Notes: generated from the letters alone by a model not told the origin. A stretch of DNA of 64,000 nt from Hyphomicrobium_A sp963817485 (GCA_963817485.1 CAWFOR010000010.1:62001-126000), one strand, 5' to 3'; shown: positions 17,132 through 27,267, counted from the first letter of the stretch. Made by a program: numbers and translations.

Positions 17132-18319
17132 TCAGTGCAGCAAATGGGCCGGGACAAGCTTTACGTCGAGGCAGACAACGTCCGCTCCCTCGCAGCGAAC
17201 TTCGATCTGCGCTTCCGCACAGCGCTTTACGAACGCTTGCGAGAACTTTTGTGGCGGGAGCGCAGAAAGTTGCTGCTCATCGCACCAATCGAGGAACCGC
17301 AAGTAGAGATCGCGGAACTTTACGCTCCCACCTCCAGCCGGGCTGATGCAATCGCGCACGAATAGTGTTAGGTCGCCGTCGCCGGCGGGCTCGCGCTTGG
17401 GCGCGCGGATGGGTATGTCGGCGATGGCCTGGTTGATAGCTGTGACCCTACTCTGTCGGCCGGGGATGCTCCACAGGATCAAAGAGAAAGCGATCGCGAG
17501 TTGAGCCGTGGTAGCTATCGCTATTTGGCTCGGGCTGGCCGTCTCCGGAGAAGACGGCTCCGCGATCGCGGCCGGTTGCGAGGCCGTGGCGCCTTGAGAT
17601 TGCTGCCCGGCCGGTGAACTGGGCTCTAAGCCTGAACGAGCACGAAGGCTAGCAGCTTCCGCGTCGAGTTTTTCGGCCTCCACCGTCGCGACCCGATCCC
17701 TGGCCGCGGCCAAGAACGCGGCCTGCTTGGACGCAAGATCTGCAGCGAGCGCTTCACATTTCGGGTTCTGGCGTTCGCTGCAATCGGCGCGGTGCGCGGC
17801 ATCAGCTTCCATGTATGCGGCCCGTGCCGCCGCAACTGCGTCCTCCGATGTTGGGTTGAAGTACAGCGCAGCACGCCCGGCTGTGATGCGCTGTAGTTCC
17901 GCCTCGTCGTTGTTGGGGGCGGACACGGCAGGCGGGGAAGCGGGGACGAGTGCAGACGGGAGGACGTTGGCCCCTATGGTTGCAACTTTGTCCACGGCTG
18001 CGGCCAGGTGCGTGACGTTTGTTAGTAGCGCCGCAGCGGAGATGATCGCCAGGAGCACGCCGAGGGGTTTAAGCCGAGACGAAAGGCAAAGACGCCAGGC
18101 GACAGCAGGACCCACGAGGCCGGTGAGTGCGATGATCGAGAAAGTGAGCGCTGCGGCGGCGCGGTCGAATGGTGTAGCACCGGTGACGTAACCGTGGTGG
18201 GCAGCGAGCGCGGTCACGCCGGCTGTCGCGACCAGCCCAATAAGTCCAATCAAGGCCCTCAGAATGCTCACGAAGGTTGCTGCGTGGTGTTTCTCAGAAT
18301 CACCCACGAAGCTGGCCAT
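17132..18319 (-). CDS. Membrane protein with coiled coil and a primase-like C-terminal domain
   Basis: 395 residues. The N-terminal 115 residues hold three to four membrane spans (ALIGLIGLVATAGVTALAA; LTFSIIALTGLVGPAVAW; LGVLLAIISAAALLTNVTHL). Residues about 140-235 are Ala/Glu-rich coiled coil, followed by a Ser/Pro-rich linker and another span (IAIATTAQLAIAFSLILWSI). The last 90 residues (FVRDCISPAGG, FRDLYLRFLDWCDEQQ, LPPQKFSQAFVKRCAEAQIE) resemble the winged-helix tail found in phage and plasmid primase/helicase proteins. I know of no described protein with this order of parts. Mobile-element ancestry is possible, but no integrase or phage genes are near. Confidence 0.6.
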   Translation of the reverse strand: MASFVGDSEKHHAATFVSILRALIGLIGLVATAGVTALAAHHGYVTGATPFDRAAAALTFSIIALTGLVGPAVAWRLCLSSRLKPLGVLLAIISAAALLTNVTHLAAAVDKVATIGANVLPSALVPASPPAVSAPNNDEAELQRITAGRAALYFNPTSEDAVAAARAAYMEADAAHRADCSERQNPKCEALAADLASKQAAFLAAARDRVATVEAEKLDAEAASLRARSGLEPSSPAGQQSQGATASQPAAIAEPSSPETASPSQIAIATTAQLAIAFSLILWSIPGRQSRVTAINQAIADIPIRAPKREPAGDGDLTLFVRDCISPAGGGSVKFRDLYLRFLDWCDEQQLSALPPQKFSQAFVKRCAEAQIEVRCEGADVVCLDVKLVPAHLLH

Positions 18320-18501
18320 GAATCGCCACCAGGGTCAAACGGTGACACCTCAGGAGCAAAGCCAGCTCCTCCCATGACGTGCTGAAATCGGCGCGCAGCT
18401 CGACGAAAGGATCGACACCGTAATGCGCGCCATCACGCAACACCCAGTGCCCGCGCACTGACCCGATGCACCCGCGGCCGAGCTCCGCCCACAAAATCGC
18501 G

Positions 18502-20208
<1,707 letters not shown>

Positions 20209-20226
20209 GTGGCGTTCCTTCCCGGG

Positions 20227-21282
20227 TTATTTGCTGTTGCTTCCCCCGTAGTCCGCTTGTCGATTTTGCCGCTTGATGCAGCGAAACCCCACGTGGCTCG
20301 TCGATGTATCGACCGGTTCCGGATGGCGCGCAGCCGGCCGGTAACGCCGGCAATAGTTCGGCGCGCAGAGGTGCGATCCTCCCTTCAAAACCTTGCGCGG
20401 AATGCGTATGCGCGGCTGGCACGGATCGAAGCTCTCGTCCTCCCGCGGCCCGCGCGGGTTCTGCGGAATGCAGCAGGCCTTCGCCGCATCGGCCGGATGC
20501 TTGGGCACGAACCAGTCGCTGGTCCACTCCCACACGTTGCCGATCATGTCGTGCAGCCCGTAGCCGTTGGCGGGGAAGGCCGTGACCGGCGAGGTTCGCT
20601 CCCAGCCGTCGAGCTTCAGGTTCTCGCGCGGGAAGTCGCCCTGCCAGGTGTTGGCCATGTACTTGCCGCCGGGCGTCAACTCATCGCCCCAAGCGAACTC
20701 GGCACCCTCTAGTCCGCCGCGCGCCGCAAACTCCCACTCGGCTTCCGTGGGCAGCTCCTTGGCGGCCCACTTGGCATATGCTTCCGCATCGCGGTACGCG
20801 ACATGCACGGTGGGGTGATCGTCGAGCCCTTTGATCCAGGTGCCGCGACCGTAGGGATGGCGCCAATCGGCGCCGAAGCGGAATTCCCACCACTGGCTCC
20901 AGTCGCGCAGATCGACTGGGCCCGTTGGCGGCCGAAAGACGAGGGAACCCGCCTTGAGCATATGCGGCAGCGCGCCGGGGTAGTCTTCGGCACGAGGCGC
21001 AACCTCGGCGAACGTGATGTAGCCCGTGGCCTCCACGAACTCGCGGAACTGCCGGTTCGTAACCGGCGTCGGGTCCATCCAGAACCCGTCGACGGTCACC
21101 CGGTGAATGGGCGCTTCCTCTGGGTAGTGCGCATCCGAGCCCATGGCGAACGTGCCACCAGGGATCCAGATCATGTCGATCTGCGTGCTGCTGTCTGGAA
21201 GGAGCGACATTGCGCCAAGTCCTCCTCCCCCGACGAGCATTTCGCGCCTGTCCGACACGCCTGGCTCGCTGAAGCCATACAA
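20227..21282 (-). CDS. Formylglycine-generating enzyme for the adjacent sulfatase
   Basis: A 351-residue SUMF1-domain protein. MIWIPGGTFAMGSDAHYPEE opens the fold; LPTEAEWEFAARGGL, DMIGNVWEWTSDW and HVGFRC are family landmarks. The two copper-binding catalytic cysteines of true FGEs are present as Cys306 and Cys311 in GGSHLCAPNYCRRYR, which separates it from the many non-catalytic SUMF1 relatives. Residues about 10-30 (SDRREMLVGGGGLGAMSLLP) look like a short twin-arginine signal, so its location is uncertain. No good ribosome site at the chosen ATG; starts further in are possible. Operon with the sulfatase gene. Confidence 0.92.
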   Translation of the reverse strand: MYGFSEPGVSDRREMLVGGGGLGAMSLLPDSSTQIDMIWIPGGTFAMGSDAHYPEEAPIHRVTVDGFWMDPTPVTNRQFREFVEATGYITFAEVAPRAEDYPGALPHMLKAGSLVFRPPTGPVDLRDWSQWWEFRFGADWRHPYGRGTWIKGLDDHPTVHVAYRDAEAYAKWAAKELPTEAEWEFAARGGLEGAEFAWGDELTPGGKYMANTWQGDFPRENLKLDGWERTSPVTAFPANGYGLHDMIGNVWEWTSDWFVPKHPADAAKACCIPQNPRGPREDESFDPCQPRIRIPRKVLKGGSHLCAPNYCRRYRPAARHPEPVDTSTSHVGFRCIKRQNRQADYGGSNSK

Positions 21283-21407
21283 TCACAGCCGACGTACAAT
21301 CTGCAATCGGATCATTGGTTCAATTCAGCGTGTGGTGGTGCCGACACGTTAATCGACGCCCGGCCTGCTAGGCTTCGCTTCTGAGTAATTCGCATACCGG
21401 TGCTGCC

Positions 21408-22304
21408 ATGGTTTCGCGTGCGCGCCCAAGCTCAATGTCAGGGAAGCTAAGCCTGCCCGTTGCCCTTTTCGTGGGTGCCTTGGCCATGCTGGGGGTGGCG
21501 GGAACGGCCACGAGCGCAGACTTGAGCTACGCGGCCCAGCCAGTAGACCCGTCCAGTAGATGGAGGCTGAGCTTCACTCCCTATGGGTGGCTGACATTTC
21601 TCGACGGCAGCACGACGGTGAAAGGCCGAACCGTCGACCTCAACGTCGACCCCATCCAAGTTCTGGAGCATCTCGAGCGTGTTCCGTTCATGGGATATGC
21701 GGAAGCGCGTAAGGGTCCGCTCATCCTCTACAGTGACATTTTCTATGCCAACCTCGGCCTCACCGCGGATGGTGTCAGGTCACGCAACATCGGCAGCACG
21801 ACCGCTGCGCTCGGTGTCGACTTCGAGGAAGCGGTGGTCGAGGTGGGGGGCGCCTACGAAATCATGAAGTGCGATCGCCATACGGCCATCGATATTTTGG
21901 CCGGGGCCCGCTACTGGCATCAGGACCTGAGCATAAACTTGGCCCTGACAGGCACGCTCGACATCGATGGCCTGGATCTATCGAGAGGCATCGCTATCGC
22001 ACGCGGTGGGAATGTCGACTGGGTTGATCCCGTCGTCGGCGGCAGGATCAGGTATAATTTGGCACCGGGCCAAGACTTCATGTTGCGGGGCGACTTTGGC
22101 GGCTTTGGCGTGGGCAGCGAGTTCTCGTGGAATGCGCTGGCCGCCTACAGCTTTGTGGTCGCGGCACAGGACGGAGTCACGTATTCGGGAATCCTCGGGT
22201 ATCGAGTGCTTGACGTCGACTATGAGCAGGGCTCAGGCCGCACCAAGTACGAGTACGACGTGCTTCAGCATGGGCCGGTCAGCGGGCTCACTATTGCCTT
22301 CTGA
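21408..22304 (+). CDS. Outer-membrane beta-barrel protein
   Basis: 298 residues. A signal peptide (LPVALFVGALAMLGVAGTAT, then SADLS) is followed by alternating amphipathic strands with many Tyr, Trp and Gly (WRLSFTPYGWLTFLDGST; LLAGARYWHQDLSINL-like strands) and a terminal Phe (SGLTIAF), the signature of an outer-membrane beta barrel. Divergent from the FGE-sulfatase operon across 125 bp, so it may share regulation and help the substrate or product cross the outer membrane; that is inference. Confidence 0.7.
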   Translation: MVSRARPSSMSGKLSLPVALFVGALAMLGVAGTATSADLSYAAQPVDPSSRWRLSFTPYGWLTFLDGSTTVKGRTVDLNVDPIQVLEHLERVPFMGYAEARKGPLILYSDIFYANLGLTADGVRSRNIGSTTAALGVDFEEAVVEVGGAYEIMKCDRHTAIDILAGARYWHQDLSINLALTGTLDIDGLDLSRGIAIARGGNVDWVDPVVGGRIRYNLAPGQDFMLRGDFGGFGVGSEFSWNALAAYSFVVAAQDGVTYSGILGYRVLDVDYEQGSGRTKYEYDVLQHGPVSGLTIAF

Positions 22305-22467
22305 ATTGCCGTAATCCTCCTTCGTCGAGAGAAGCGTCGGGTCCGGTCATCGTCCAAGAGCCTGGCGAGAGCAGCGTAAATGTCGGCTGAGGGCCACGAG
22401 CTGAAGATTCGCGCGGCGCGAACCTGCTTCGAGTACACTCTCGCTCAAACAGCAGGGAGACGCCCCA

Positions 22468-22713
22468 GTGATCCATTGGAAGAAGATCGACGAGTTCATC
22501 GAGCCGAACTGGGAGAAGATGGCCGCGCTGGCGTCGCCCGTACTTTTCTGGCGCGGCAAGAAGGAGGTCGCCGTGTTCGGCTACATTCGTGATGGGGAGC
22601 TCTTCGATCACAAATGGATGTACGTTTGTGACTTAAGCAAGGTGACCCATTTCTCCGAGGTTAACGGTCCGGGGAGCAACGTGGTGCAGCTTCACCCCGA
22701 CGGCTCGGAGTGA
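22468..22713 (+). CDS. Small hypothetical protein
   Basis: 81 residues from a GTG start with GGGAGA ahead of it. It is soluble and aromatic-rich (IHWKKIDEFIEPNWEKMAAL; FDHKWMYVCDLSKVTHFSE). No family recognised. It is followed by two small plus-strand genes, the second of them DUF1488, in a run of small accessory genes. Confidence 0.5.
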   Translation: MIHWKKIDEFIEPNWEKMAALASPVLFWRGKKEVAVFGYIRDGELFDHKWMYVCDLSKVTHFSEVNGPGSNVVQLHPDGSE

Positions 22714-22874
22714 CGGCCGTCGAGCCTTATCCCTAAATGCTGGCACCCTTAGCGAACGGCATCGACGTTGGCCTGGGCCTGGATCTCGTCGGGCGATTAC
22801 TTGGACCGAACCCAGTCGCGAGGTCGTCCTTACTCCTGGAGCGCCATGCCTCCGCGGATGTGCTACAAGGATAG

Positions 22875-23210
22875 ATGGATAAGTTCGAATACGACGCGCC
22901 GGCCGACCTTTATTGGAGCGATCGGCAGGGCCCTCGCAAGCGGCCGGTGATGTATCGAGGCTTCGCGCGGAGTGCAGAGGCCATCTGCTTCGCGATCGAG
23001 CAGCTTCCGCCATCGGCGCAGCCGTGGGCAATCATGGAGATGGGCGATGATCGCATTGCGTTCGCGCAGATCCGCGCGCTCTACGACAGCGAGCGGTACC
23101 CGCTGATCCGCGGGGATGGCCAACGCCCCGACCTCGCCCTTGCGAGCGTGGCACGGCGCGCCACCGCGGGAGCCGCGTCGCCGCATGGCCGCGAAAGGAA
23201 TGGAAGATAG
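22875..23210 (+). CDS. Hypothetical protein upstream of the DUF1488 gene
   Basis: 111 residues. The first 80 look structured (FEYDAPADLYWSDRQGPRKR, AEAICFAIEQLPPSAQPWAI, DDRIAFAQIRALYDSERYPL); the tail is Arg/Gly-rich. Its stop is 2 bp before the DUF1488 start, so the pair is very likely translated from one message. In rhizobia, small proteins of this composition often precede DUF1488 genes; none has a known function. Confidence 0.6.
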   Translation: MDKFEYDAPADLYWSDRQGPRKRPVMYRGFARSAEAICFAIEQLPPSAQPWAIMEMGDDRIAFAQIRALYDSERYPLIRGDGQRPDLALASVARRATAGAASPHGRERNGR

Positions 23211-23212
23211 CA

Positions 23213-23476
23213 ATGCTGAGTTTCCCCAACTTCAGTCGCAGCTATGATGCCACTCGACACTGCATTCGCTTTTGGGGGAGCGATGGCGCCATCGAAATCT
23301 CGTTCTTCCTGGATGAGAGCGCCTTGATCGGCATCGCGGTCGAACCGCCCTCCAGCGAAGCTTCGTTGCTCGAGAGCTTTGATTGCAACCGTGAGCGGAT
23401 TCTCAAGGCTGCCCGCAAAGTCTACGAGCGTCGGCGCAAGGGCTCCTACGATCTCTTCGCATCGGATCTCCGCTGA
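23213..23476 (+). CDS. DUF1488 protein
   Basis: 87 residues matching DUF1488: MLSFPNFSRSYDATRHCIRF, WGSDGAIEISFFLDESAL and a C-terminal helix ILKAARKVYERRRKGSYDLF. The family is small, soluble and of unknown function, widespread in Proteobacteria. The start is 2 bp after the preceding stop. Full length for the family. Confidence 0.8.
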   Translation: MLSFPNFSRSYDATRHCIRFWGSDGAIEISFFLDESALIGIAVEPPSSEASLLESFDCNRERILKAARKVYERRRKGSYDLFASDLR

Positions 23477-23594
23477 TCGCAAACGCGGCCGCACCGAAAC
23501 GAGTGGTGCGAACTGGCATGCGGAGCAGGTCATCTCTTCGTGCCCATGGAAGTGGGAACGCGCAATGCGGTCGTGACCACACAGGGACAGCAGC

Positions 23595-24422
23595 ATGAAA
23601 CTTCGCGTCGGCTACGAGCTCCAATACATGTTTCCGCAACCGACGCCGGCCATTTTGATGCTGAACGTCCACTTCTCCCGCGTTTCCGATCTTGCAGCTC
23701 CCGACCACATCATCATCAGCCCGTCGGTGCCCCTATCGGGATACCGCGATGGATTTGGCAATTGGTGCGTCCGGATCGTCGCACCAGCAGGACGGGTGAG
23801 CATCGCCACCGATGCCATCGTCAGAGATACTGGTGTACCGGATGCGGTTGTCCCCGGCGCCAACCAGGTTCCGGTCGAAGACCTTCCAGAGGAGGCGCTC
23901 GTCTTTCTTTTGGCTAGCCGCTTCTGCGACAGCGATCAGCTTCTGGACCTGTCCTGGAAGTTGTTCGGCCACGCAACACCGGGCTGGGGCCGCGTGCAAG
24001 CCATCTGCGATTTCGTGCATGCGCGCATCGCGTTCGGCTATGAGCATGCGCGCGTGACGAGAACCGCATCGCAAGCGTACCAGGAGCAGCGCGGCGTCTG
24101 TCGCGACTACGCGCACTTGGCGGTGGCATTCTGCCGGGCTTTGAATATTCCAGCCCGCTATTGCACTGGCTACCTGGGCGACGTAGGTACGCCGCCGCCC
24201 TATCCTCCAGGCGATTTTGCAGCTTGGTTCGAGGCTTTCGTGGGCGGGCACTGGTATACGTTCGATCCGAGGAACAACGTTCCACGCATCGGCAGAGTCC
24301 TGATAGCGCGGGGCCGCGATGCTGCCGACGTCGCCATGACCACGACGTTCGGGCCGAACACGCTGGAGGCCTTCCGCGTATGGACGGACGAGATCAGCGA
24401 AGGCTCAGGGAAGGTGTCTTGA
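23595..24422 (+). CDS. Transglutaminase-like cysteine protease-fold protein
   Basis: 275 residues. The N-terminal about 100 residues are the beta domain that precedes many bacterial transglutaminase-like cores. The core has GVCRDYAHLAVAFCRALNIP with the catalytic Cys, GYLGDVG, then DFAAWFEAFVGGHWYTFDPR with the Asp. Where classical transglutaminases carry the catalytic His (H-A-W), this sequence has A-A-W, so the triad may be incomplete or use another residue. The tail (RIGRVLIARGRDAADVAMTT) is typical of the rhizobial subfamily. Substrate unknown. Confidence 0.8.
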   Translation: MKLRVGYELQYMFPQPTPAILMLNVHFSRVSDLAAPDHIIISPSVPLSGYRDGFGNWCVRIVAPAGRVSIATDAIVRDTGVPDAVVPGANQVPVEDLPEEALVFLLASRFCDSDQLLDLSWKLFGHATPGWGRVQAICDFVHARIAFGYEHARVTRTASQAYQEQRGVCRDYAHLAVAFCRALNIPARYCTGYLGDVGTPPPYPPGDFAAWFEAFVGGHWYTFDPRNNVPRIGRVLIARGRDAADVAMTTTFGPNTLEAFRVWTDEISEGSGKVS

Positions 24423-24431
24423 GGGACCGAG

Positions 24432-24623
24432 TTATTCTCGGCGTTTTACCCTGAGCTTGCGATCCTCAATGATACCGGTCAGGGCCGCCTCTATTTCCGT
24501 TTGCGTGACGTCGGGGAACTTCTTTTGCAACGCCGTCAGCAGACTTGAGTCCTGATGCCCTTGGGTGATCAAGCGATCGAGCTCTTCAGACAGCTCGGTA
24601 TGGTCGGTCGTCACGCTACCCAC
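24432..24623 (-). CDS. Small hypothetical protein
   Basis: 63 residues from a GTG start at 24623 with GGTGAG about 10 nt upstream. A helical, soluble protein (ELSEELDRLITQGHQDSSLL; TQTEIEAALTGIIEDRKLRV). It lies 30 bp downstream of the GcrA-like gene and in the same direction, so the two may be co-transcribed. No family recognised; gene reality moderately supported. Confidence 0.45.
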   Translation of the reverse strand: MGSVTTDHTELSEELDRLITQGHQDSSLLTALQKKFPDVTQTEIEAALTGIIEDRKLRVKRRE

Positions 24624-24653
24624 GTTACACTCACCGGCTGTCGGACACGGAAA

Positions 24654-24905
24654 TCACGCTGCGTCCCGGGACCGATAGTAGACCGCGCGAGGACGCGCCG
24701 GCTGAAATCCCTGACGCATGTGGACGTCGCAGTAGGGGCCGTTCGCCTTGCGTTTGCCGCAGAAATGAAAGTCCGGCCCTTGAGGGTCGCCAATCGGCCA
24801 ACGGCAGTCATCCGGCAGAAGCGTTTCGATCGTCTTGAGCTGACCGGCTGGCGCTTTTGGCCCCCCGCGCGGCAGCAGCATTGGTGCGGTCTTTTTTGAA
24901 TCCAT
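24654..24905 (-). CDS. Short GcrA-like protein without the DNA-binding N-terminus
   Basis: 83 residues. The second half reads CRWPIGDPQGPDFHFCGKRK, then GPYCDVHMRQGFQP, closely matching the C-terminal cysteine-containing segment of GcrA, the alphaproteobacterial cell-cycle transcription factor that contacts sigma70-RNA polymerase. The N-terminal helix-turn-helix of GcrA, about 45 residues starting with W-T-x-E-R-V, is missing; here there are only about 30 residues rich in Lys and Pro. GAGG lies 8 nt before the ATG, so the short form is probably real. Three Cys plus His could hold zinc. Confidence 0.7.
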   Translation of the reverse strand: MDSKKTAPMLLPRGGPKAPAGQLKTIETLLPDDCRWPIGDPQGPDFHFCGKRKANGPYCDVHMRQGFQPARPRAVYYRSRDAA

Positions 24906-24958
24906 GATCGAGCCTCACTGGGAAACGTTGCATTGAATGCGCGGTCCGGGAAGTAGAA

Positions 24959-24982
24959 GAGCCCCGGTGAAGACCAGGGCTC
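24959..24982 (-). terminator. Probable terminator after groEL
   Basis: Hairpin with arms GAGCCCTGGT and ACCGGGGCTC (one G-T pair) and a 4-nt loop, 27 bp beyond the groEL stop. On the minus strand it is followed by TTCTACTT, a weak U-rich tail. Confidence 0.6.
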
Positions 24983-25009
24983 CTCCGTCTTTCGTGCCTC
25001 TAAAGGACT

Positions 25010-26650
25010 TTAGTAGCCCATGTCTCCCATGCCGCCACCCATCTGCCCGTGAGCGTGACCGGCATCTTTCTTCGGCAGCTCGGCGATCATCGCCTCGGTC
25101 GTTACCAGAAGCCCCGCGACGGAGGCTGCATCCTGCAGAGCGCAGCGGACGACCTTGGCGGGATCGATGACGCCCTGGGAGACGAGATCCCCATACGTGC
25201 CTGACTGCGCGTTGAAGCCGAACGCGTATGCCGGATTTTCGAGGATCTTGCCGACGATCACCGAGCCGTCTTCACCCGCGTTGGTGAAGATCTGGCGAGA
25301 CGGTGCCTGCAGCGCCTTGCGGACGATGGCGATCCCGGTCTTTTGATCCTCATTGTTGGACTTGAGCGTATCGAGCGCCTTGATGGCCCGCAGCAGGGCG
25401 ACGCCGCCGCCCGGAACGATGCCCTCTTCGACCGCCGCCCGCGTTGCGTGCAGCGCGTCGTCGACGCGGTCCTTGCGCTCCTTGACCTCGACCTCGGTCG
25501 CACCGCCGACCTTGATCACGGCGACACCGCCGGCAAGCTTGGCCAGCCGCTCCTGCAGCTTCTCCTTGTCGTAGTCTGAGGTCGTCTCCTCGATCTGCGC
25601 CTTGATCTGCTTGATGCGGGCTTCGATGTCCGTCTTCTTGCCGGCGCCGTCGACGATCGTGGTGTCTTCCTTGTCGATCGTGACCTTCTTGGCCCTCCCG
25701 AGCATGTCGAGGGTGACGTTCTCGAGCTTAATGCCGAGATCCTCGGACACGACGCTGCCACCGGTGACGGTAGCGATATCCTCCAACATGGCTTTGCGGC
25801 GGTCGCCGAAGCCGGGGGCTTTCACGGCCGCGACCTTGAGGCCGCCACGCAGCTTGTTGACGACGAGCGTGGCAAGCGCCTCGCCCTCCACGTCCTCCGC
25901 GATGATGAGCAGCGGCTTGCCCGACTGCACGACCGCTTCCAGCAGCGGCAGCAGGGTCTGGAGCCCACCCAGCTTTTTCTCGTGGATCAGGATGTAGGGA
26001 TCTTCGAGATCCACCCTCATCTTTTCGGCATTGGTGATGAAGTAGGGCGAGAGGTAGCCGCGATCGAATTGCATGCCCTCGACGACCTCGAGCTCGGTTT
26101 CGAGGCTCTTTGACTCCTCGATCGTGATGACACCCTCGTTGCCGACGCGTTTCATAGCCTCGGCAATCTTGGCGCCGATTTCGGAATCGCCGTTCGACGA
26201 GATCGTGCCGACCTGGGCGATCTCATCGTTTGACGTGACCTTCTTCGCCTTGGCCTTCAATTCCTCGACGACCGCCGCGACGGCTTGGTCGATGCCGCGC
26301 CGCAGATCCATGGGATTGGCGCCGGCAGCAACCGACTTGGCACCTTCCCTGATGATGGCTTGGGCAAGCACGGTGGCCGTGGTTGTGCCGTCGCCGGCCT
26401 CGTCGGAGGTCTTGGAGGCGACCTCCTTGAGCATCTGCGCGCCCATGTTCTCGAACTTGTCTTCGAGCTCGATCTCCTTGGCGACGGTCACGCCATCCTT
26501 GGTGATGCGCGGCGCGCCATACGACTTATCGAGCACGACGTTGCGCCCCTTGGGGCCGAGCGTAACCTTGACCGCGTTGGCGAGGATATCGACGCCGCGT
26601 AGCATGCGATCGCGCGCGTCTTGGCCGAATTTAACTTCCTTGGACGACAT
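25010..26650 (-). CDS. groEL: Chaperonin GroEL
   Basis: 546 residues, full length. It assembles as a double seven-membered ring that folds proteins with GroES and ATP. Landmarks: VTLGPKGRNVVLDKSYGAPR near the N-terminus, DGTTTATVLAQAI (nucleotide site), KLGGLQTLLPLLEAVVQSGK, AVKAPGFGDRRKAMLEDIA and the C-terminal GGGMGDMGY tail. The frame is open 54 codons upstream, but the ATG at 26650 (MSSKEVKFG) is the family start. It follows groES after 53 bp in the usual order under one CIRCE-controlled promoter. Confidence 0.97.
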   Translation of the reverse strand: MSSKEVKFGQDARDRMLRGVDILANAVKVTLGPKGRNVVLDKSYGAPRITKDGVTVAKEIELEDKFENMGAQMLKEVASKTSDEAGDGTTTATVLAQAIIREGAKSVAAGANPMDLRRGIDQAVAAVVEELKAKAKKVTSNDEIAQVGTISSNGDSEIGAKIAEAMKRVGNEGVITIEESKSLETELEVVEGMQFDRGYLSPYFITNAEKMRVDLEDPYILIHEKKLGGLQTLLPLLEAVVQSGKPLLIIAEDVEGEALATLVVNKLRGGLKVAAVKAPGFGDRRKAMLEDIATVTGGSVVSEDLGIKLENVTLDMLGRAKKVTIDKEDTTIVDGAGKKTDIEARIKQIKAQIEETTSDYDKEKLQERLAKLAGGVAVIKVGGATEVEVKERKDRVDDALHATRAAVEEGIVPGGGVALLRAIKALDTLKSNNEDQKTGIAIVRKALQAPSRQIFTNAGEDGSVIVGKILENPAYAFGFNAQSGTYGDLVSQGVIDPAKVVRCALQDAASVAGLLVTTEAMIAELPKKDAGHAHGQMGGGMGDMGY

Positions 26651-26703
26651 GTGGGGCAGCTCCTGATTTGTTCGGGGAATCGAGGGGGGAGTGGATCTCG
26701 TTG

Positions 26704-27018
26704 TCAGGCGGCGGCTTTCATCTTGGCCGTGCCCTCGATCACGCCGAGGATGTCGCTTTCCTTCATGATAAGCAGATCCTCGCCGTCGATCTTGACCTCG
26801 GTGCCTGACCACTTGCCGAACAGCACGACGTCGCCGGCCTTGACGTCGAGCGCGGTGATCTTGCCGCTTTCGTCGCGCAGACCGGGACCGACCGCGACGA
26901 TTTCGCCGCGCATCGGCTTTTCCTTAACAGTATCGGGAATAATGATGCCGCCCGCGCTTTTGGCGTCCTCTTCGAGCCGTTTAAGGACAACGCGATCGTG
27001 CAAAGGCCGGAATTTCAT
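26704..27018 (-). CDS. groES: Co-chaperonin GroES
   Basis: 104 residues beginning MKFRPLHDRVVLKRLEEDAK, with the mobile loop KSAGGIIIPDTVKEKPMRGE and roof loop GPGLRDESGKI. It caps the GroEL ring during folding. The ATG at 27018 with GAGGAT 5 nt upstream was chosen over a start four codons earlier. First gene of the groES-groEL operon; a CIRCE element lies 85 bp upstream. Confidence 0.97.
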   Translation of the reverse strand: MKFRPLHDRVVLKRLEEDAKSAGGIIIPDTVKEKPMRGEIVAVGPGLRDESGKITALDVKAGDVVLFGKWSGTEVKIDGEDLLIMKESDILGVIEGTAKMKAAA

Positions 27019-27102
27019 TGAAATCCTCAAATCTCTGATTTTTTGGGGCTGTCCGGATTTCGGCGCGTTGAGAAACGGGCCTCACCGTCAGGAATATATC
27101 TC

Positions 27103-27129
27103 TTAGCACTCTGACCGCCTGAGTGCTAG
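27103..27129 (-). promoter_or_regulatory. CIRCE operator of groES-groEL
   Basis: TTAGCACTC, nine bases, GAGTGCTAG: the classical CIRCE inverted repeat with one deviation in its last base (consensus GAGTGCTAA). It lies upstream of groES on the minus strand. HrcA binds CIRCE and represses until heat or protein stress. TATATT just inside (27093-27098, minus strand) may be part of the -10 region. Confidence 0.93.
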
Positions 27130-27205
27130 CGTTGTCTTGGTGCCTGTCTGATCTGTCCCTCAGGCGTGAACGGCCCGAACAACTGGACATTGGAACGCTC
27201 GGTTC

Positions 27206-27223
27206 GGGCCGATTAATCGGCCC
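27206..27223. repeat. 18-bp perfect palindrome between groES and rsgA
   Basis: GGGCCGATTAATCGGCCC is a perfect palindrome 45 bp before the rsgA start. It lies within further GGCCCGAAC/GTTCGGGCC inverted repeats from 27170 on, so a branched hairpin or a dimeric protein site is possible. Confidence 0.6.
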
Positions 27224-27267
27224 GATTGGTCGGGCAAGAGCGCGGTCAACGCCGAGGAGGCCGAGAC

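Noticed and set aside
17117..17365. An 82-codon plus-strand gene opposite the primase-like tail
   Set aside because: It lies wholly antisense to the better supported membrane protein and lacks a ribosome site.
18300..18494. A 64-codon minus-strand gene between the membrane protein and the sulfatase
   Set aside because: Overlaps the start of the membrane protein gene and resembles nothing known; too weak to list.
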